A stretch of 8,247 nt of DNA from an uncultured Methylophilaceae bacterium (GTDB lineage Bacteria > Pseudomonadota > Gammaproteobacteria > Burkholderiales > Methylophilaceae): the NCBI GenBank assembly GCA_938084195.1, contig CALKDJ010000007.1, positions 1 through 8,247 on the forward strand. Direction: 5' to 3'. A program made the translations under genes and the position numbers. The notes beneath the pieces are model-generated. The model ran no database searches. It was not told where the DNA came from and worked only from the letters and a program-made list of their open reading frames with translations. Every line of letters begins with the position of its first letter. Position 1 is the stretch's first letter. Below, piece after piece: positions 1 through 7,500 of this stretch.

Positions 1-402
1 ATCCTCTCTGCGGTATTCACCTTCAATAACTTCACTTTTAGATTTATCCTGTTGTGATTGTGAGGATTGATATTTCGGATCAGGTGAATTTTGTATTGGA
101 ATAATTAATAAAATAAAACCAATTATGTCAGTAATGACTCCTGGAAATAAAAATAAAGCTCCTGCTAATAAATTCTTTGCGCTTCCAAGAATGACTGATG
201 CTGGACTCCCACCTTGAGTCATCATACTCATTAGTTTTGAAACTACCAAAGCTTTTTCATCCTGAATTAACTGCCACCCCAGTAAAGCAATGATAATAAT
301 GTATCCAAAAAACCACCATCCATACATGGCGCCAAACTTAAAAAGACCCCATATTTCAAGAAATGGTAATAAAAATAAAAATAAGGTAAAAATTAATCTC
401 AT
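1..402 (-). CDS. fxsA: FxsA family membrane protein (3' end cut by window edge)
   Basis: I translated the complement from the ATG at 400-402 and obtained 134 residues with no stop before base 1, so the C-terminus lies just outside. The protein has a hydrophobic N-terminal segment (about 1-20), a second one (about 27-45), and a third (about 77-102) containing the FxsA signature FPGVITDIIGFILLI at residues 86-100. A polar Gln/Ser/Lys tail ends in IEGEY (126-130), a tail motif common in this family, so little is missing. FxsA is a cytoplasmic membrane protein known from suppression of F-plasmid exclusion of phage T7; its normal cell role is not established. It is transcribed divergently from dsbD. 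In E. coli fxsA also lies not far from dsbD, so the neighbourhood is plausible. The family call is secure; the function is open. Confidence 0.88.
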   Translation of the reverse strand, partial: MRLIFTLFLFLLPFLEIWGLFKFGAMYGWWFFGYIIIIALLGWQLIQDEKALVVSKLMSMMTQGGSPASVILGSAKNLLAGALFLFPGVITDIIGFILLIIPIQNSPDPKYQSSQSQQDKSKSEVIEGEYRRED

Positions 403-508
403 ATTAAAAATAAAATACTGTGTTTGTTTTTCAAGATAATATATTGAGAGCTATAGCTGAATAGAACTTAACCATATAAAATTACTCATACAAATATTAT
501 AGACTGCT
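403..508. promoter_or_regulatory. Divergent intergenic region between fxsA and dsbD
   Basis: This 106-base, very AT-rich gap must carry promoters for both divergent genes. On the plus strand TATTAT at 495-500 and TAAAAT at 477-482 are possible -10 boxes for dsbD, but neither has a convincing -35 box at normal spacing. A perfect 10-base palindrome, AGCTATAGCT, lies at 449-458 near the centre and could be a regulator half-site pair or chance. No Shine-Dalgarno sequence precedes the dsbD start candidates. Individual box assignments are weak; only the presence of promoters here is well supported by gene layout. Confidence 0.4.
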
Positions 509-2239
509 ATGCATCAATTAAACATGCCCAAGAATATAAAATTCCTATTTCTTTTATTAAGTCTGATTTTTCCAGTTTTAGTTTCATTTGCTGGAAATCC
601 ATTTGTTGATGATAAAAATACTTTTCTATCTGTAGACGAGGCCTTTAAAATCATTAGGGTAGATGAAGTAGATAATCAAAAATTTGAAATATATATGGAT
701 ATTGCCGATGGATATTATCTTTATAAATCAAAGTTTGAAATAATTCATCCAGAAAGATTGAGTCACGATATTATTTATCCCAAATCTAAAACTAAAAATG
801 ATGAATATTTTGGTGAGCAGGAAGTCTTTTATGAATCCATAAAGCTTTTAATAACATTTAATAGTAAGTCATTTGACAAAGATGATATTCAACTTAAATT
901 TCAAGGTTGCAGTGAAAAGGGACTTTGTTATCCCCCAACCATTCGCTACTTAGGCTATAAAAATCAAGATGAGGGGAAAAGATCTAGTGCTATACAAAAC
1001 AACTTTGTCGAACAAAATTTTAAAAATAATAATATATTTTTAATTTTATTTGGATTCTTAATATCAGGGTTGTTACTCTCAATAACCCCTTGTGTGCTAC
1101 CTATGGTTCCAGTTTTATCAGGGATCATAATGGCTTCCAATCAAAAATCATCTAAATCCTTAACTATTTCATATGTAATGGGTATTTGTGTTACTTACTC
1201 TTCCTTAGGCATTGTTGCAGGAATAACTGGTACGCTTTTCTCTAGCAGCATACAAAATATAGGATTTTTATATTTTAGTGGCATACTTTTTTTAGTATTC
1301 GGACTTATAATGCTTGAAATTATTTCAATTAAATTACCGATAAACACAAATAATTATATTGCTAATTTTCTATCAAGATTTAAGGGTGGTAATAAGGTAA
1401 GTGTCTTTTTTATGGGATTATTTTCAGCGTTAATTTTAAGCCCATGTGTAGCCCCCCCTTTGGCTGCTGCCATATTGTATATAGGTCAAACTAGTGATTT
1501 TGTTCTAGGTGGTGTTTCGTTATTATTTATGGCAATTGGTATGAGTGTGCCATTACTAATTCTTGGTTTTTCGTCAGATTATATTCTTCCTAAACCTGGC
1601 ATTTGGATGAGTTTTGTAAAAAAAATAATGGGGTTTGTATTATTAGCGATGGCAGTCTATATCATAAGACCACTCTTGCCGGAAATAACCTTCTTTATTT
1701 CACTCCTTACTATATTATTCTTTGCTTTCATTTTTAGCCTAAAGCAATATCAACGTGTTTCTAAAAAAAATAAAGTAGTAACATTCTTGATTTCATTTAT
1801 CTATATTTTATCCGCAGTATTGTTGACAAAAAATATTGTCACTCAATATACATCCACGAATAATGAAAAACAGCTTGTATTTATAAATGTAGAGGACAAA
1901 AAGAATCTTGATAATCAATTATCGCTTTCCAATCAAAAACCCCAAATGTTGGATTTTTATGCTGACTGGTGCGTTGCTTGTTTAGAATATGAGAAATACA
2001 CATTTACTGATGAAAAGGTCTACTCAATGTTAAAAAACTTCAATTTATTAAAAGCTGATGTTACGGAGAACAACAAACGCCATAAAGAACTTATGCAAGC
2101 ATTCAATATATTTGGCCCTCCCGGCATCATGTTTTTTGATAAAAATGGTAATCATTTAAAAAAATTCGATATTATCGGTTTTAAAAATGCTGAAGAATTT
2201 TATAATGTTCTTGAAGAAGTGCACAAAAATGATCAGTAA
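509..2239 (+). CDS. dsbD: Thiol:disulfide interchange protein DsbD (EC 1.8.1.8)
   Basis: DsbD carries electrons from cytoplasmic thioredoxin across the inner membrane to periplasmic reductases such as DsbC and TlpA/CcmG-type proteins. All three modules are present in 576 residues (E. coli precursor 565). A signal peptide runs to about residue 28. The periplasmic alpha domain has YYLYKSKF (69-76) and the redox pair C134/C140 in the motif CSEKGLC. The membrane domain (about 176-445, roughly eight helices) has its cysteines in TPCVLP (C195) and SPCVAPP (C313). The C-terminal thioredoxin-like domain has WCVAC with C488/C491, embedded in a stretch almost identical to E. coli. All six functional cysteines are therefore retained. 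The ATG at 509 is used here; the in-frame ATG at 524 gives a cleaner signal peptide starting MPKNIK and is equally plausible. The last 11 bases overlap the next gene, which encodes a likely electron acceptor. Confidence 0.96.
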   Translation: MHQLNMPKNIKFLFLLLSLIFPVLVSFAGNPFVDDKNTFLSVDEAFKIIRVDEVDNQKFEIYMDIADGYYLYKSKFEIIHPERLSHDIIYPKSKTKNDEYFGEQEVFYESIKLLITFNSKSFDKDDIQLKFQGCSEKGLCYPPTIRYLGYKNQDEGKRSSAIQNNFVEQNFKNNNIFLILFGFLISGLLLSITPCVLPMVPVLSGIIMASNQKSSKSLTISYVMGICVTYSSLGIVAGITGTLFSSSIQNIGFLYFSGILFLVFGLIMLEIISIKLPINTNNYIANFLSRFKGGNKVSVFFMGLFSALILSPCVAPPLAAAILYIGQTSDFVLGGVSLLFMAIGMSVPLLILGFSSDYILPKPGIWMSFVKKIMGFVLLAMAVYIIRPLLPEITFFISLLTILFFAFIFSLKQYQRVSKKNKVVTFLISFIYILSAVLLTKNIVTQYTSTNNEKQLVFINVEDKKNLDNQLSLSNQKPQMLDFYADWCVACLEYEKYTFTDEKVYSMLKNFNLLKADVTENNKRHKELMQAFNIFGPPGIMFFDKNGNHLKKFDIIGFKNAEEFYNVLEEVHKNDQ

Positions 2240-2744
2240 AAAAATTATTTTTTTGTTTTTACTTGCAACTATTGCTCTAGGCTCTGGCTTTGTTTTTCAT
2301 AAAACTAGTCTAAAAGGTGCTTCGACTGAAACTAATTTATTATATGCAATTGAACTTCAAGATCTTTCAAAGAAAAAATTAACTTTACAGAATTACAAAA
2401 ATAAATTATTCATTATTAATTTTTGGGCTACTTGGTGTGCTCCATGTAGAGAAGAAATACCAGAACTAAATGAGTTTTATAAGAATAAAGATATTAATCT
2501 TATTGCAATTGCTATCGATGAAATAGCTGATGTCGTCAAATTTCAGGATGAAATACCCATTCAATATCCGTCTTTTATAGCTAATGAGCTAGAAGGAGTC
2601 ACATTAGCAAAAAAATTAGGTAACGAGAGGGGCGTGTTGCCTTTTACCGTTATTATTCAACCCGACGGATCAGTAAAAAAATCATTTTATGGTAAAGTAA
2701 AGATTTCTGATTTAAATCAAGCACTAAGTGATAATTCTTTTTAA
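2229..2744 (+). CDS. Membrane-anchored TlpA/ResA-like thioredoxin
   Basis: This is a 171-residue protein with a hydrophobic N-terminal segment (about 5-23) that is either an uncleaved anchor or a signal peptide, followed by one thioredoxin-fold domain of the TlpA/ResA/CcmG type. The active site FWATWCAPC ends at C70/C73, and the cis-proline is P138 in GVLPFT. Such proteins act outside the cytoplasmic membrane, reducing protein disulfides or handling apocytochrome c or copper-site thiols, and need DsbD or CcdA for electrons. The ATG at 2229 was chosen because it places the signal segment right at the N-terminus. A longer in-frame ATG at 2187 would add 14 residues deep inside dsbD and spoil that segment. 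The start overlaps dsbD by 11 bases, so translational coupling is likely and DsbD is the obvious reductant. I cannot tell which client it serves. Confidence 0.9.
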   Translation: MISKKIIFLFLLATIALGSGFVFHKTSLKGASTETNLLYAIELQDLSKKKLTLQNYKNKLFIINFWATWCAPCREEIPELNEFYKNKDINLIAIAIDEIADVVKFQDEIPIQYPSFIANELEGVTLAKKLGNERGVLPFTVIIQPDGSVKKSFYGKVKISDLNQALSDNSF

Positions 2745-2781
2745 AAAAATTACCTAAAATCACTTAAAATCAATGAAAATG

Positions 2782-2811
2782 TAGACAAATGCCCCCATTT
2801 TCGTCTAAAAT
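2782..2811 (+). promoter_or_regulatory. Candidate sigma70-type promoter for aroQ-accB-accC-prmA
   Basis: TAGACA at 2782-2787 (one mismatch from TTGACA) and TAAAAT at 2806-2811 (one mismatch from TATAAT) are separated by 18 bases, 27 bases before the aroQ ATG. This is the best box pair I found in the gap between the thioredoxin gene and aroQ. It overlaps a dyad: TAGAC (2782-2786) with GTCTA (2803-2807), and AAATG (2787-2791) with CATTT (2796-2800), around a C-rich centre. A regulator binding there would cover the promoter. Two copies of TAAAATCA, 10 bases apart (2755-2762 and 2765-2772), lie just upstream. Evidence is sequence resemblance only. Confidence 0.45.
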
Positions 2812-2838
2812 AAATATTCTTTAATTTTTAATTCAATT

Positions 2839-3276
2839 ATGGCTACAAAGAAAATTCTTGTTGTACATGGTCCAAATCTCAACCTTTTAGGTGATAGAGA
2901 ACCAAAGCACTATGGTAATGCTTCTTTAGCAGATATCAACAAACAAATTACTGAGGAAGCGAAAAAACTTAATCTTGATGTTGAAATTATTCAAAGCAAT
3001 AGCGAATTAGAAATTGTTGAAATTATACAAAATATTAAGGCTGATTTTTTAATAATAAATCCTGCTGCCTTCACTCACACTTCAGTTGCTATTCGAGATG
3101 CTATATCAGCAACAAAAATATCATTTATTGAGGTACATCTATCTAATGTATTTGCTCGTGAATCATTTAGAAAGGAATCCTTTTTTTCTGATTTAGCAAT
3201 TGGTGTTATTTGTGGGTTGGGATCAGAGGGGTATATTGCAGCCATGAGATATGCTGTAAATCATAAAGAAATATAA
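2839..3276 (+). CDS. aroQ: 3-dehydroquinate dehydratase, type II (EC 4.2.1.10)
   Basis: AroQ dehydrates 3-dehydroquinate to 3-dehydroshikimate, the third step of the shikimate pathway, in the cytoplasm as a dodecamer. The 145-residue length is normal for the family. The N-terminal [12 protein letters not shown] (11-22) carries R20, and the catalytic tyrosine is Y25 on the flexible lid. Further active-site residues, by correspondence with the M. tuberculosis enzyme, are N74 and H80 in NPAAFTH, E98 and the catalytic base H100 in EVHLSN, R107 and R111. The usual SNHEGE or SNSEGE segment reads SNSELE (53-58), so a commonly conserved glycine is leucine; the catalytic set is otherwise complete. There is no visible Shine-Dalgarno sequence. 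Its place directly before accB is a conserved gammaproteobacterial arrangement (Pseudomonas has aroQ-accB-accC-prmA). Confidence 0.96.
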   Translation: MATKKILVVHGPNLNLLGDREPKHYGNASLADINKQITEEAKKLNLDVEIIQSNSELEIVEIIQNIKADFLIINPAAFTHTSVAIRDAISATKISFIEVHLSNVFARESFRKESFFSDLAIGVICGLGSEGYIAAMRYAVNHKEI

Positions 3277-3281
3277 AGAGG
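3277..3281 (+). promoter_or_regulatory. Ribosome binding site of accB
   Basis: AGAGG immediately follows the aroQ stop codon and lies 5 bases before the accB ATG. It is the only clear Shine-Dalgarno sequence I see in the plus-strand cluster; the other genes rely on overlap, near-contact or unaided initiation. It may give AccB extra translation, which would suit the excess of carrier over carboxylase usually seen for this complex. Confidence 0.6.
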
Positions 3282-3286
3282 TAAGT

Positions 3287-3760
3287 ATGGATCTTAGAAA
3301 ATTAAAAAAATTAATTGATTTAGTGGAAGAGTCTGGCATTGCGGAGCTTGAATTAACCGAAGGTGAAGAAAAAGTTAAAATAAGTCGCCAAGTTGAGGCT
3401 CAACAAATCGCTCCTCAATATATTCAATCTCCTCAATTCGCTGCTCCACCAGTCATTCCTCAATCTCCTTCAGAACCTTCGACATCTGAACAGAGTGATA
3501 AGTCTGCAACAGCCTCGCCCTCAACCGAAAAACATATAACCTCTCCAATGGTAGGTACATTCTATCGAGCTTCATCTCCAGATGCAGGGCCTTTTGTAGA
3601 AATAGGATCAACCGTTAAAAAAGGCGATATCTTGTGTATTATTGAGGCCATGAAAATCCTTAACGAGATTGAAAGCGACAAGGATGGAGTAATCAAAAAA
3701 ATATTAATTGAAAATGGGCAGCCTGTAGAATTTGGTGAACCTCTATTCGTTGTTGAGTAA
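3287..3760 (+). CDS. accB: Biotin carboxyl carrier protein of acetyl-CoA carboxylase
   Basis: AccB carries the biotin that shuttles CO2 from AccC to the AccAD transferase, making malonyl-CoA for fatty acid synthesis. The 157 residues are close to the E. coli length of 156. A charged N-terminal region (1-38) is followed by a flexible Pro/Ser/Gln/Ala-rich linker (about 39-82) and the C-terminal biotinyl domain. That domain includes the protruding thumb segment [18 protein letters not shown] (86-103) and the biotinylation motif EAMKIL, with K123 the modified lysine. Most relatives have EAMKMM or EAMKLM, so the isoleucine is a mild variation. The gene begins 10 bases after aroQ with a good Shine-Dalgarno sequence and is followed after 3 bases by accC, its partner in the same complex. 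Confidence 0.97.
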   Translation: MDLRKLKKLIDLVEESGIAELELTEGEEKVKISRQVEAQQIAPQYIQSPQFAAPPVIPQSPSEPSTSEQSDKSATASPSTEKHITSPMVGTFYRASSPDAGPFVEIGSTVKKGDILCIIEAMKILNEIESDKDGVIKKILIENGQPVEFGEPLFVVE

Positions 3761-3763
3761 AAT

Positions 3764-5110
3764 ATGTTTGATAAAATACTGATTGCCAATCGTGGTGAAA
3801 TAGCATTAAGAGTGTTAAGGGCATGCAGGGAAATGGGAATAAAAACCGTTGCTGTTTATTCCCAAGCAGATGCCGAGGCAAAATATGTAAAACTTTCTGA
3901 TGAGGCAGTATGTATTGGCCCTCCCCCTTCCAATCTTAGTTACCTAAATATTCCTGCCATTATTAGTGCTGCTGAAGTCACCGATGCACAGGCAATTCAT
4001 CCAGGATATGGCTTTTTATCTGAAAATGCAGATTTTGCAGAACGTGTTGAAAAGAGTGGTTTCACTTTTATTGGTCCAAAAGCTGAAACTATAAGACTGA
4101 TGGGAGATAAAGTTAGTGCAAAAGCTGCTATGAAGAAAGCTGGGGTTCCATGTGTGCCTGGTTCAGATGGTGCATTATCTGAAAATGCTAATGACATTAA
4201 AGATATTGCAAAAAAAATTGGGTATCCCGTAATCGTAAAAGCAGCAGGTGGTGGAGGTGGAAGAGGAATGCGGGTTGTTCATACTGAAGCAGCGCTATTA
4301 AATTCTGTAGCTATGACCAAAGCAGAGGCAGAAGCTGCTTTTGGAAATGCTACCGTATATATGGAGAAGTTCTTAGAAAAACCAAGGCATGTTGAGTTTC
4401 AGGTAATGTCCGATCAGCATGGAAATGCTGTACATTTGTGGGATAGGGATTGTTCTTTACAAAGACGCCACCAAAAAATTATCGAAGAGGCGCCCGCGCC
4501 AGGGGTGCCAACAAGATTAAGGGATAAGATGGGGCAACGTTGTGCAGATGCATGTAAAAAAATTGGTTATCGTGGTGCTGGTACATTTGAGTTTCTTTAT
4601 GAAAATGGTGAATTCTTTTTTATTGAAATGAATACGCGGCTTCAAGTAGAACATACTGTTACTGAAATGATTACAGGGTTAGATTTAGTGCAAGAACAAA
4701 TTAGGATTGCTTATGGAGAAAAGCTAAATCGAAAACAAAGGCATATCCAGCTCAATGGTCATGCTATTGAGTGCAGAATAAATGCAGAGGATCCATATAA
4801 TTTTATACCTTCACCAGGCACAATATCACGTTTCCATTTACCTGGCGGCCCTGGCGTACGTATGGATACGCATGCCTTTGGAGGCTATAAAGTTCCCTCA
4901 CACTATGATTCAATGATTGGTAAATTAATTTGTTATGGCGCAACAAGAGAGCAAGCAATTGCAAGAATGCAAATAGCTCTCTCAGAAATATTAATAGAGG
5001 GTATAAAAACAAATGTTCCGCTTCATCGTGACTTGATGAAAGATTTAGCCTTTAAGGAAGGTGGAGTTACTATTCATTACTTAGAACAAAAACTTAACAA
5101 AAAAACGTAA
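3764..5110 (+). CDS. accC: Biotin carboxylase subunit of acetyl-CoA carboxylase (EC 6.3.4.14)
   Basis: AccC uses ATP and bicarbonate to carboxylate the biotin on AccB. At 448 residues it matches E. coli AccC (449) almost without gaps, so E. coli numbering applies directly. The N-terminal domain begins [16 protein letters not shown] binding is shown by K116, K159 and the glycine-rich loop GGGGGRGMR (162-170). H209, H236, K238, E276 and E288 are in place, as are R292, Q294, V295 and E296 in [11 protein letters not shown], and R338. Every catalytic or metal-binding residue I know for the family is therefore present. The protein is cytoplasmic and homodimeric. It starts 3 bases after the accB stop without a clear ribosome binding site, implying coupling to accB translation. 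Conservation is high and base composition visibly less AT-rich than the flanking genes, as expected of a strongly constrained gene. Confidence 0.98.
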   Translation: MFDKILIANRGEIALRVLRACREMGIKTVAVYSQADAEAKYVKLSDEAVCIGPPPSNLSYLNIPAIISAAEVTDAQAIHPGYGFLSENADFAERVEKSGFTFIGPKAETIRLMGDKVSAKAAMKKAGVPCVPGSDGALSENANDIKDIAKKIGYPVIVKAAGGGGGRGMRVVHTEAALLNSVAMTKAEAEAAFGNATVYMEKFLEKPRHVEFQVMSDQHGNAVHLWDRDCSLQRRHQKIIEEAPAPGVPTRLRDKMGQRCADACKKIGYRGAGTFEFLYENGEFFFIEMNTRLQVEHTVTEMITGLDLVQEQIRIAYGEKLNRKQRHIQLNGHAIECRINAEDPYNFIPSPGTISRFHLPGGPGVRMDTHAFGGYKVPSHYDSMIGKLICYGATREQAIARMQIALSEILIEGIKTNVPLHRDLMKDLAFKEGGVTIHYLEQKLNKKT

Positions 5111-5111
5111 G

Positions 5112-5996
5112 ATGTCATGGATCAATGTATCAATTTTAACGTCTGCCGAACAAGCAAATAACTTTAGTGAATTTATCTTAGAAAATGGTGCTATTTCAGC
5201 ATCTATTCAAGACCAAAATCTGCATAATAAAAAAGAGGAAATGATTTTTGGAGAACCACATAATGGGGACCAAAAATTCTGGCAGCATACTCAAATTGAT
5301 GCCTTATTTAATACCATAATGGATGCAAAAAAAACAATTAAAGCGTTGGAGACGAAATTTAAGATAAAATTAGACCCTAAATTTAGGCAAATTCAAGATC
5401 AAGATTGGATCAAAAAAACACAAGAACAATTTAATCCTATTTCAATTTTAAATAAAGTATGGATCATCCCAACATGGCATGATGTAATTGATCCAGAAGC
5501 AATAAACTTAACTCTTGATCCAGGTTTGGCATTTGGAACTGGTTCGCATCCCACCACACACCTTTGCATAGAATGGATGATTAAAAATATTAAAAAAAAT
5601 AATGTGGTATTAGATTATGGTTGTGGCTCAGGTATCTTAGCTATTTGTGCAAAGAAATTAGGGGCTAGTGCCGTTACAGGTGTTGATATAGATCCTCAAG
5701 CCATCATTGCTAGTGAACAAAATGCTAAATCCAATCAAACGGATATAACTTTTAAAAATTCTCAAGAAAAGCTAATAGTTCAGGCAGACTTAGTAATTGC
5801 TAATATTCTGTCAAGTGCTATAAAAGTTCTAGCACCTGCACTTGCACGTTATTGCTTACCGAATGGAAAAATTGCTTTATCAGGAATATTAAAACATCAA
5901 GAAAATGAGATCAGGGATATTTACAGTGAATGGTTTGTAATGCAAGAGTCTTCTTATAAAGATGGGTGGGTCTGTTTATCTGGGGAAAAAGTGTAA
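5112..5996 (+). CDS. prmA: Ribosomal protein L11 methyltransferase (EC 2.1.1.-)
   Basis: PrmA trimethylates several amino groups of ribosomal protein L11 using S-adenosylmethionine. The 294 residues match the E. coli length of 293. The N-terminal domain (about 1-100) recognises L11. It is followed by the linker and the PrmA signature LDPGLAFGTGSHPTT (135-149), the SAM-binding glycine motif LDYGCGSGILAI (167-178), the acidic ribose-binding residue in GVDIDPQA (190-197), and ANILSS (230-235) at the catalytic motif position. The ATG lies one base after the accC stop, so translation is probably coupled. Loss of PrmA in other bacteria has little effect on growth, so this is a housekeeping but not strictly essential modification. 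In E. coli prmA is followed by dusB and fis; here it is followed by convergent photolyase genes. Confidence 0.96.
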   Translation: MSWINVSILTSAEQANNFSEFILENGAISASIQDQNLHNKKEEMIFGEPHNGDQKFWQHTQIDALFNTIMDAKKTIKALETKFKIKLDPKFRQIQDQDWIKKTQEQFNPISILNKVWIIPTWHDVIDPEAINLTLDPGLAFGTGSHPTTHLCIEWMIKNIKKNNVVLDYGCGSGILAICAKKLGASAVTGVDIDPQAIIASEQNAKSNQTDITFKNSQEKLIVQADLVIANILSSAIKVLAPALARYCLPNGKIALSGILKHQENEIRDIYSEWFVMQESSYKDGWVCLSGEKV

Positions 5997-6006
5997 ATTA
6001 AGTAAC

Positions 6007-7500
6007 CTAATTTTTAGTCATATTTGTTATAAAATCATTGGCTTTCTTAAAAATAATTTTTTTTCTATTATCATTCATTCTGCCAAGGGCATTAGAAAGG
6101 ATCGATAATCTTGGATTTTTTTTAAAAAAAGATTCATTGTCTGATACGAAAGACCAATATAAACCATCGACAGTCTCACACCACTCACTCTTTTTATAAT
6201 TACTCATCTTTAAAATATAATTCGAACCACAAGAGTAGGGTTTAGTAGCAAACAACCCGCCATCAGAAAAGGTTCCCATACCATAAACATTTGCTGCCAT
6301 CACCCAATCTGCTGAGTCTACAAACATTTCCATAAACCATCTATAAATTTCATCGGGGTGAATTCTAGCCAAATTCATCATATTGGAAATTATCATAAGT
6401 CTGGGAATGTGATGGGTGTATCCATAATTAATACAATCTTTAATTGCATCATCTAGAGGAGTAATGCCTGTTGTTCCTTCATACCAATCCGCTGTTAAAA
6501 GTCTATCGTGATTCCAAAAATTTCCCTTAACCTCATTTTCCTCTCTTGCATGGTATATCCCTCTAATAAATTCTCTCCAACCTATAATCTGCCTTATAAA
6601 TCCCTCCAAAGAGTTAATTGGAATAGGTTTTTTATCATGATAGCTTAATGTTTTTTCTATAATTTCCTGAGGAGTTAATAATCCAATATTTAAAATGGGG
6701 CTCATTAAACTATGGAATAAAAAATTATTATTTGAATCAATAGCATCCTCATATTTACCAAAGTTTTCTATTTTATACTCCAGAAAATTGTCAAGAAATT
6801 CTAACGCTTGTGCCCTGGTGAAAGGTACCCAAGGATTTTTTGTGCTGCCTGGATGGTCTTTGAATTTCGAATTAATGATTCTCTCAAGATCAGGTAAATA
6901 TGAAGATATGTTATTTTTTGGTTTTGCTGGTAATAAAATATCTTTAGGAAGTTTTTTTCTATTATCAGCATCAAATGACCATTTTTCACCAATAGGTTTA
7001 TTATCTTTATCGACCAATATCCCATGTTCTTTTCTCATCATTTGATAAAAACTAGCCATCCTTAAATTTTTATTTTTCTTAGAGTATTCTAAGAAATTTT
7101 TTCTTGAACATAAAAACATAGGTGATGGAACTATTGAATATCTAATACCTTTATTTCGAAGCAACGTAATAATTCTATTCTCAAACGTCCTATCTTCTAT
7201 TTCAAAAAATTGTACTTCATCAATTTTTTCTTTTTTTATAACCTTTAATAGTTTATCTTCATAAGGATTCTGAAATTCCGGATCCTCAATAGAAAAATAA
7301 AATACTTTTAAGCTCTTTTTTATAAGTTCATCTCTGTACTCCCTCATTGAGACCAAAAAATTTAATATTTTTAATTTATGATTTCTGGGTTCAGAACATA
7401 ACCCCATATCTTCTGCCATAAAAACAAAAGTTGATTTCAGTTTTTGGATTTCTGTGATTGGAAATAATTGGTTTCCTAAAATTATTTGTAATTTTTTCAT
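6007..7500 (-). CDS. Cryptochrome/photolyase-related protein (DPRP family, FeS-BCP/prokaryotic (6-4) photolyase-like) lacking the Fe-S cysteines
   Basis: The 497 residues have the layout of the DPRP family, whose studied members (Agrobacterium PhrB, Rhodobacter CryB) bind FAD and a lumazine antenna; PhrB repairs (6-4) photoproducts. The N-terminal alpha/beta domain begins LQIILGNQL with FMAED (27-31) and NHKLKI (40-45). The C-terminal FAD domain includes GWREFIRGIY (307-316), HHIPRLM (363-369), FSDGGLFATKPY (411-422) and LYWSF (447-451). Counting with a constant offset of two from remembered PhrB numbers, H365/H366 match H363/H364, W390 matches W388, and Y424 and Y430 match Y422 and Y428. The same offset puts P348, K436 and E439 where PhrB has cluster ligands C350, C438 and C441. 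The loop to the fourth cysteine is about ten residues shorter; C441 here may be its remnant. Y391 becomes F389 and W342 becomes Y340. The fold call is secure; repair substrate and cofactors are inference. The start is coupled to the upstream gene by ATGA. Confidence 0.88.
   Translation of the reverse strand: MKKLQIILGNQLFPITEIQKLKSTFVFMAEDMGLCSEPRNHKLKILNFLVSMREYRDELIKKSLKVFYFSIEDPEFQNPYEDKLLKVIKKEKIDEVQFFEIEDRTFENRIITLLRNKGIRYSIVPSPMFLCSRKNFLEYSKKNKNLRMASFYQMMRKEHGILVDKDNKPIGEKWSFDADNRKKLPKDILLPAKPKNNISSYLPDLERIINSKFKDHPGSTKNPWVPFTRAQALEFLDNFLEYKIENFGKYEDAIDSNNNFLFHSLMSPILNIGLLTPQEIIEKTLSYHDKKPIPINSLEGFIRQIIGWREFIRGIYHAREENEVKGNFWNHDRLLTADWYEGTTGITPLDDAIKDCINYGYTHHIPRLMIISNMMNLARIHPDEIYRWFMEMFVDSADWVMAANVYGMGTFSDGGLFATKPYSCGSNYILKMSNYKKSEWCETVDGLYWSFVSDNESFFKKNPRLSILSNALGRMNDNRKKIIFKKANDFITNMTKN

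Noticed and set aside
2741..2780. Terminator after the thioredoxin gene
   Set aside because: The A/T runs form no G/C-containing stem followed by a T-tract; read-through into aroQ is possible.
3562..3881. Minus-strand open frames opposite accB and the start of accC
   Set aside because: They are antisense to strongly conserved genes and show no family features.
5995..6015. Bidirectional rho-independent terminator between prmA and the DPRP gene
   Set aside because: The stem is only six A/T pairs with no G/C; too weak to call, though no better terminator exists there.
6695..7045. Open frame of 116 codons on the plus strand
   Set aside because: It lies entirely antisense to the DPRP gene, has no recognisable domain and no upstream signals; it is a shadow of the real gene.
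7497..7500. Possible frameshift splitting one photolyase gene into two
   Set aside because: Each product ends or begins at a natural family boundary and each belongs to a different family; the 4-base overlap is normal coupling.
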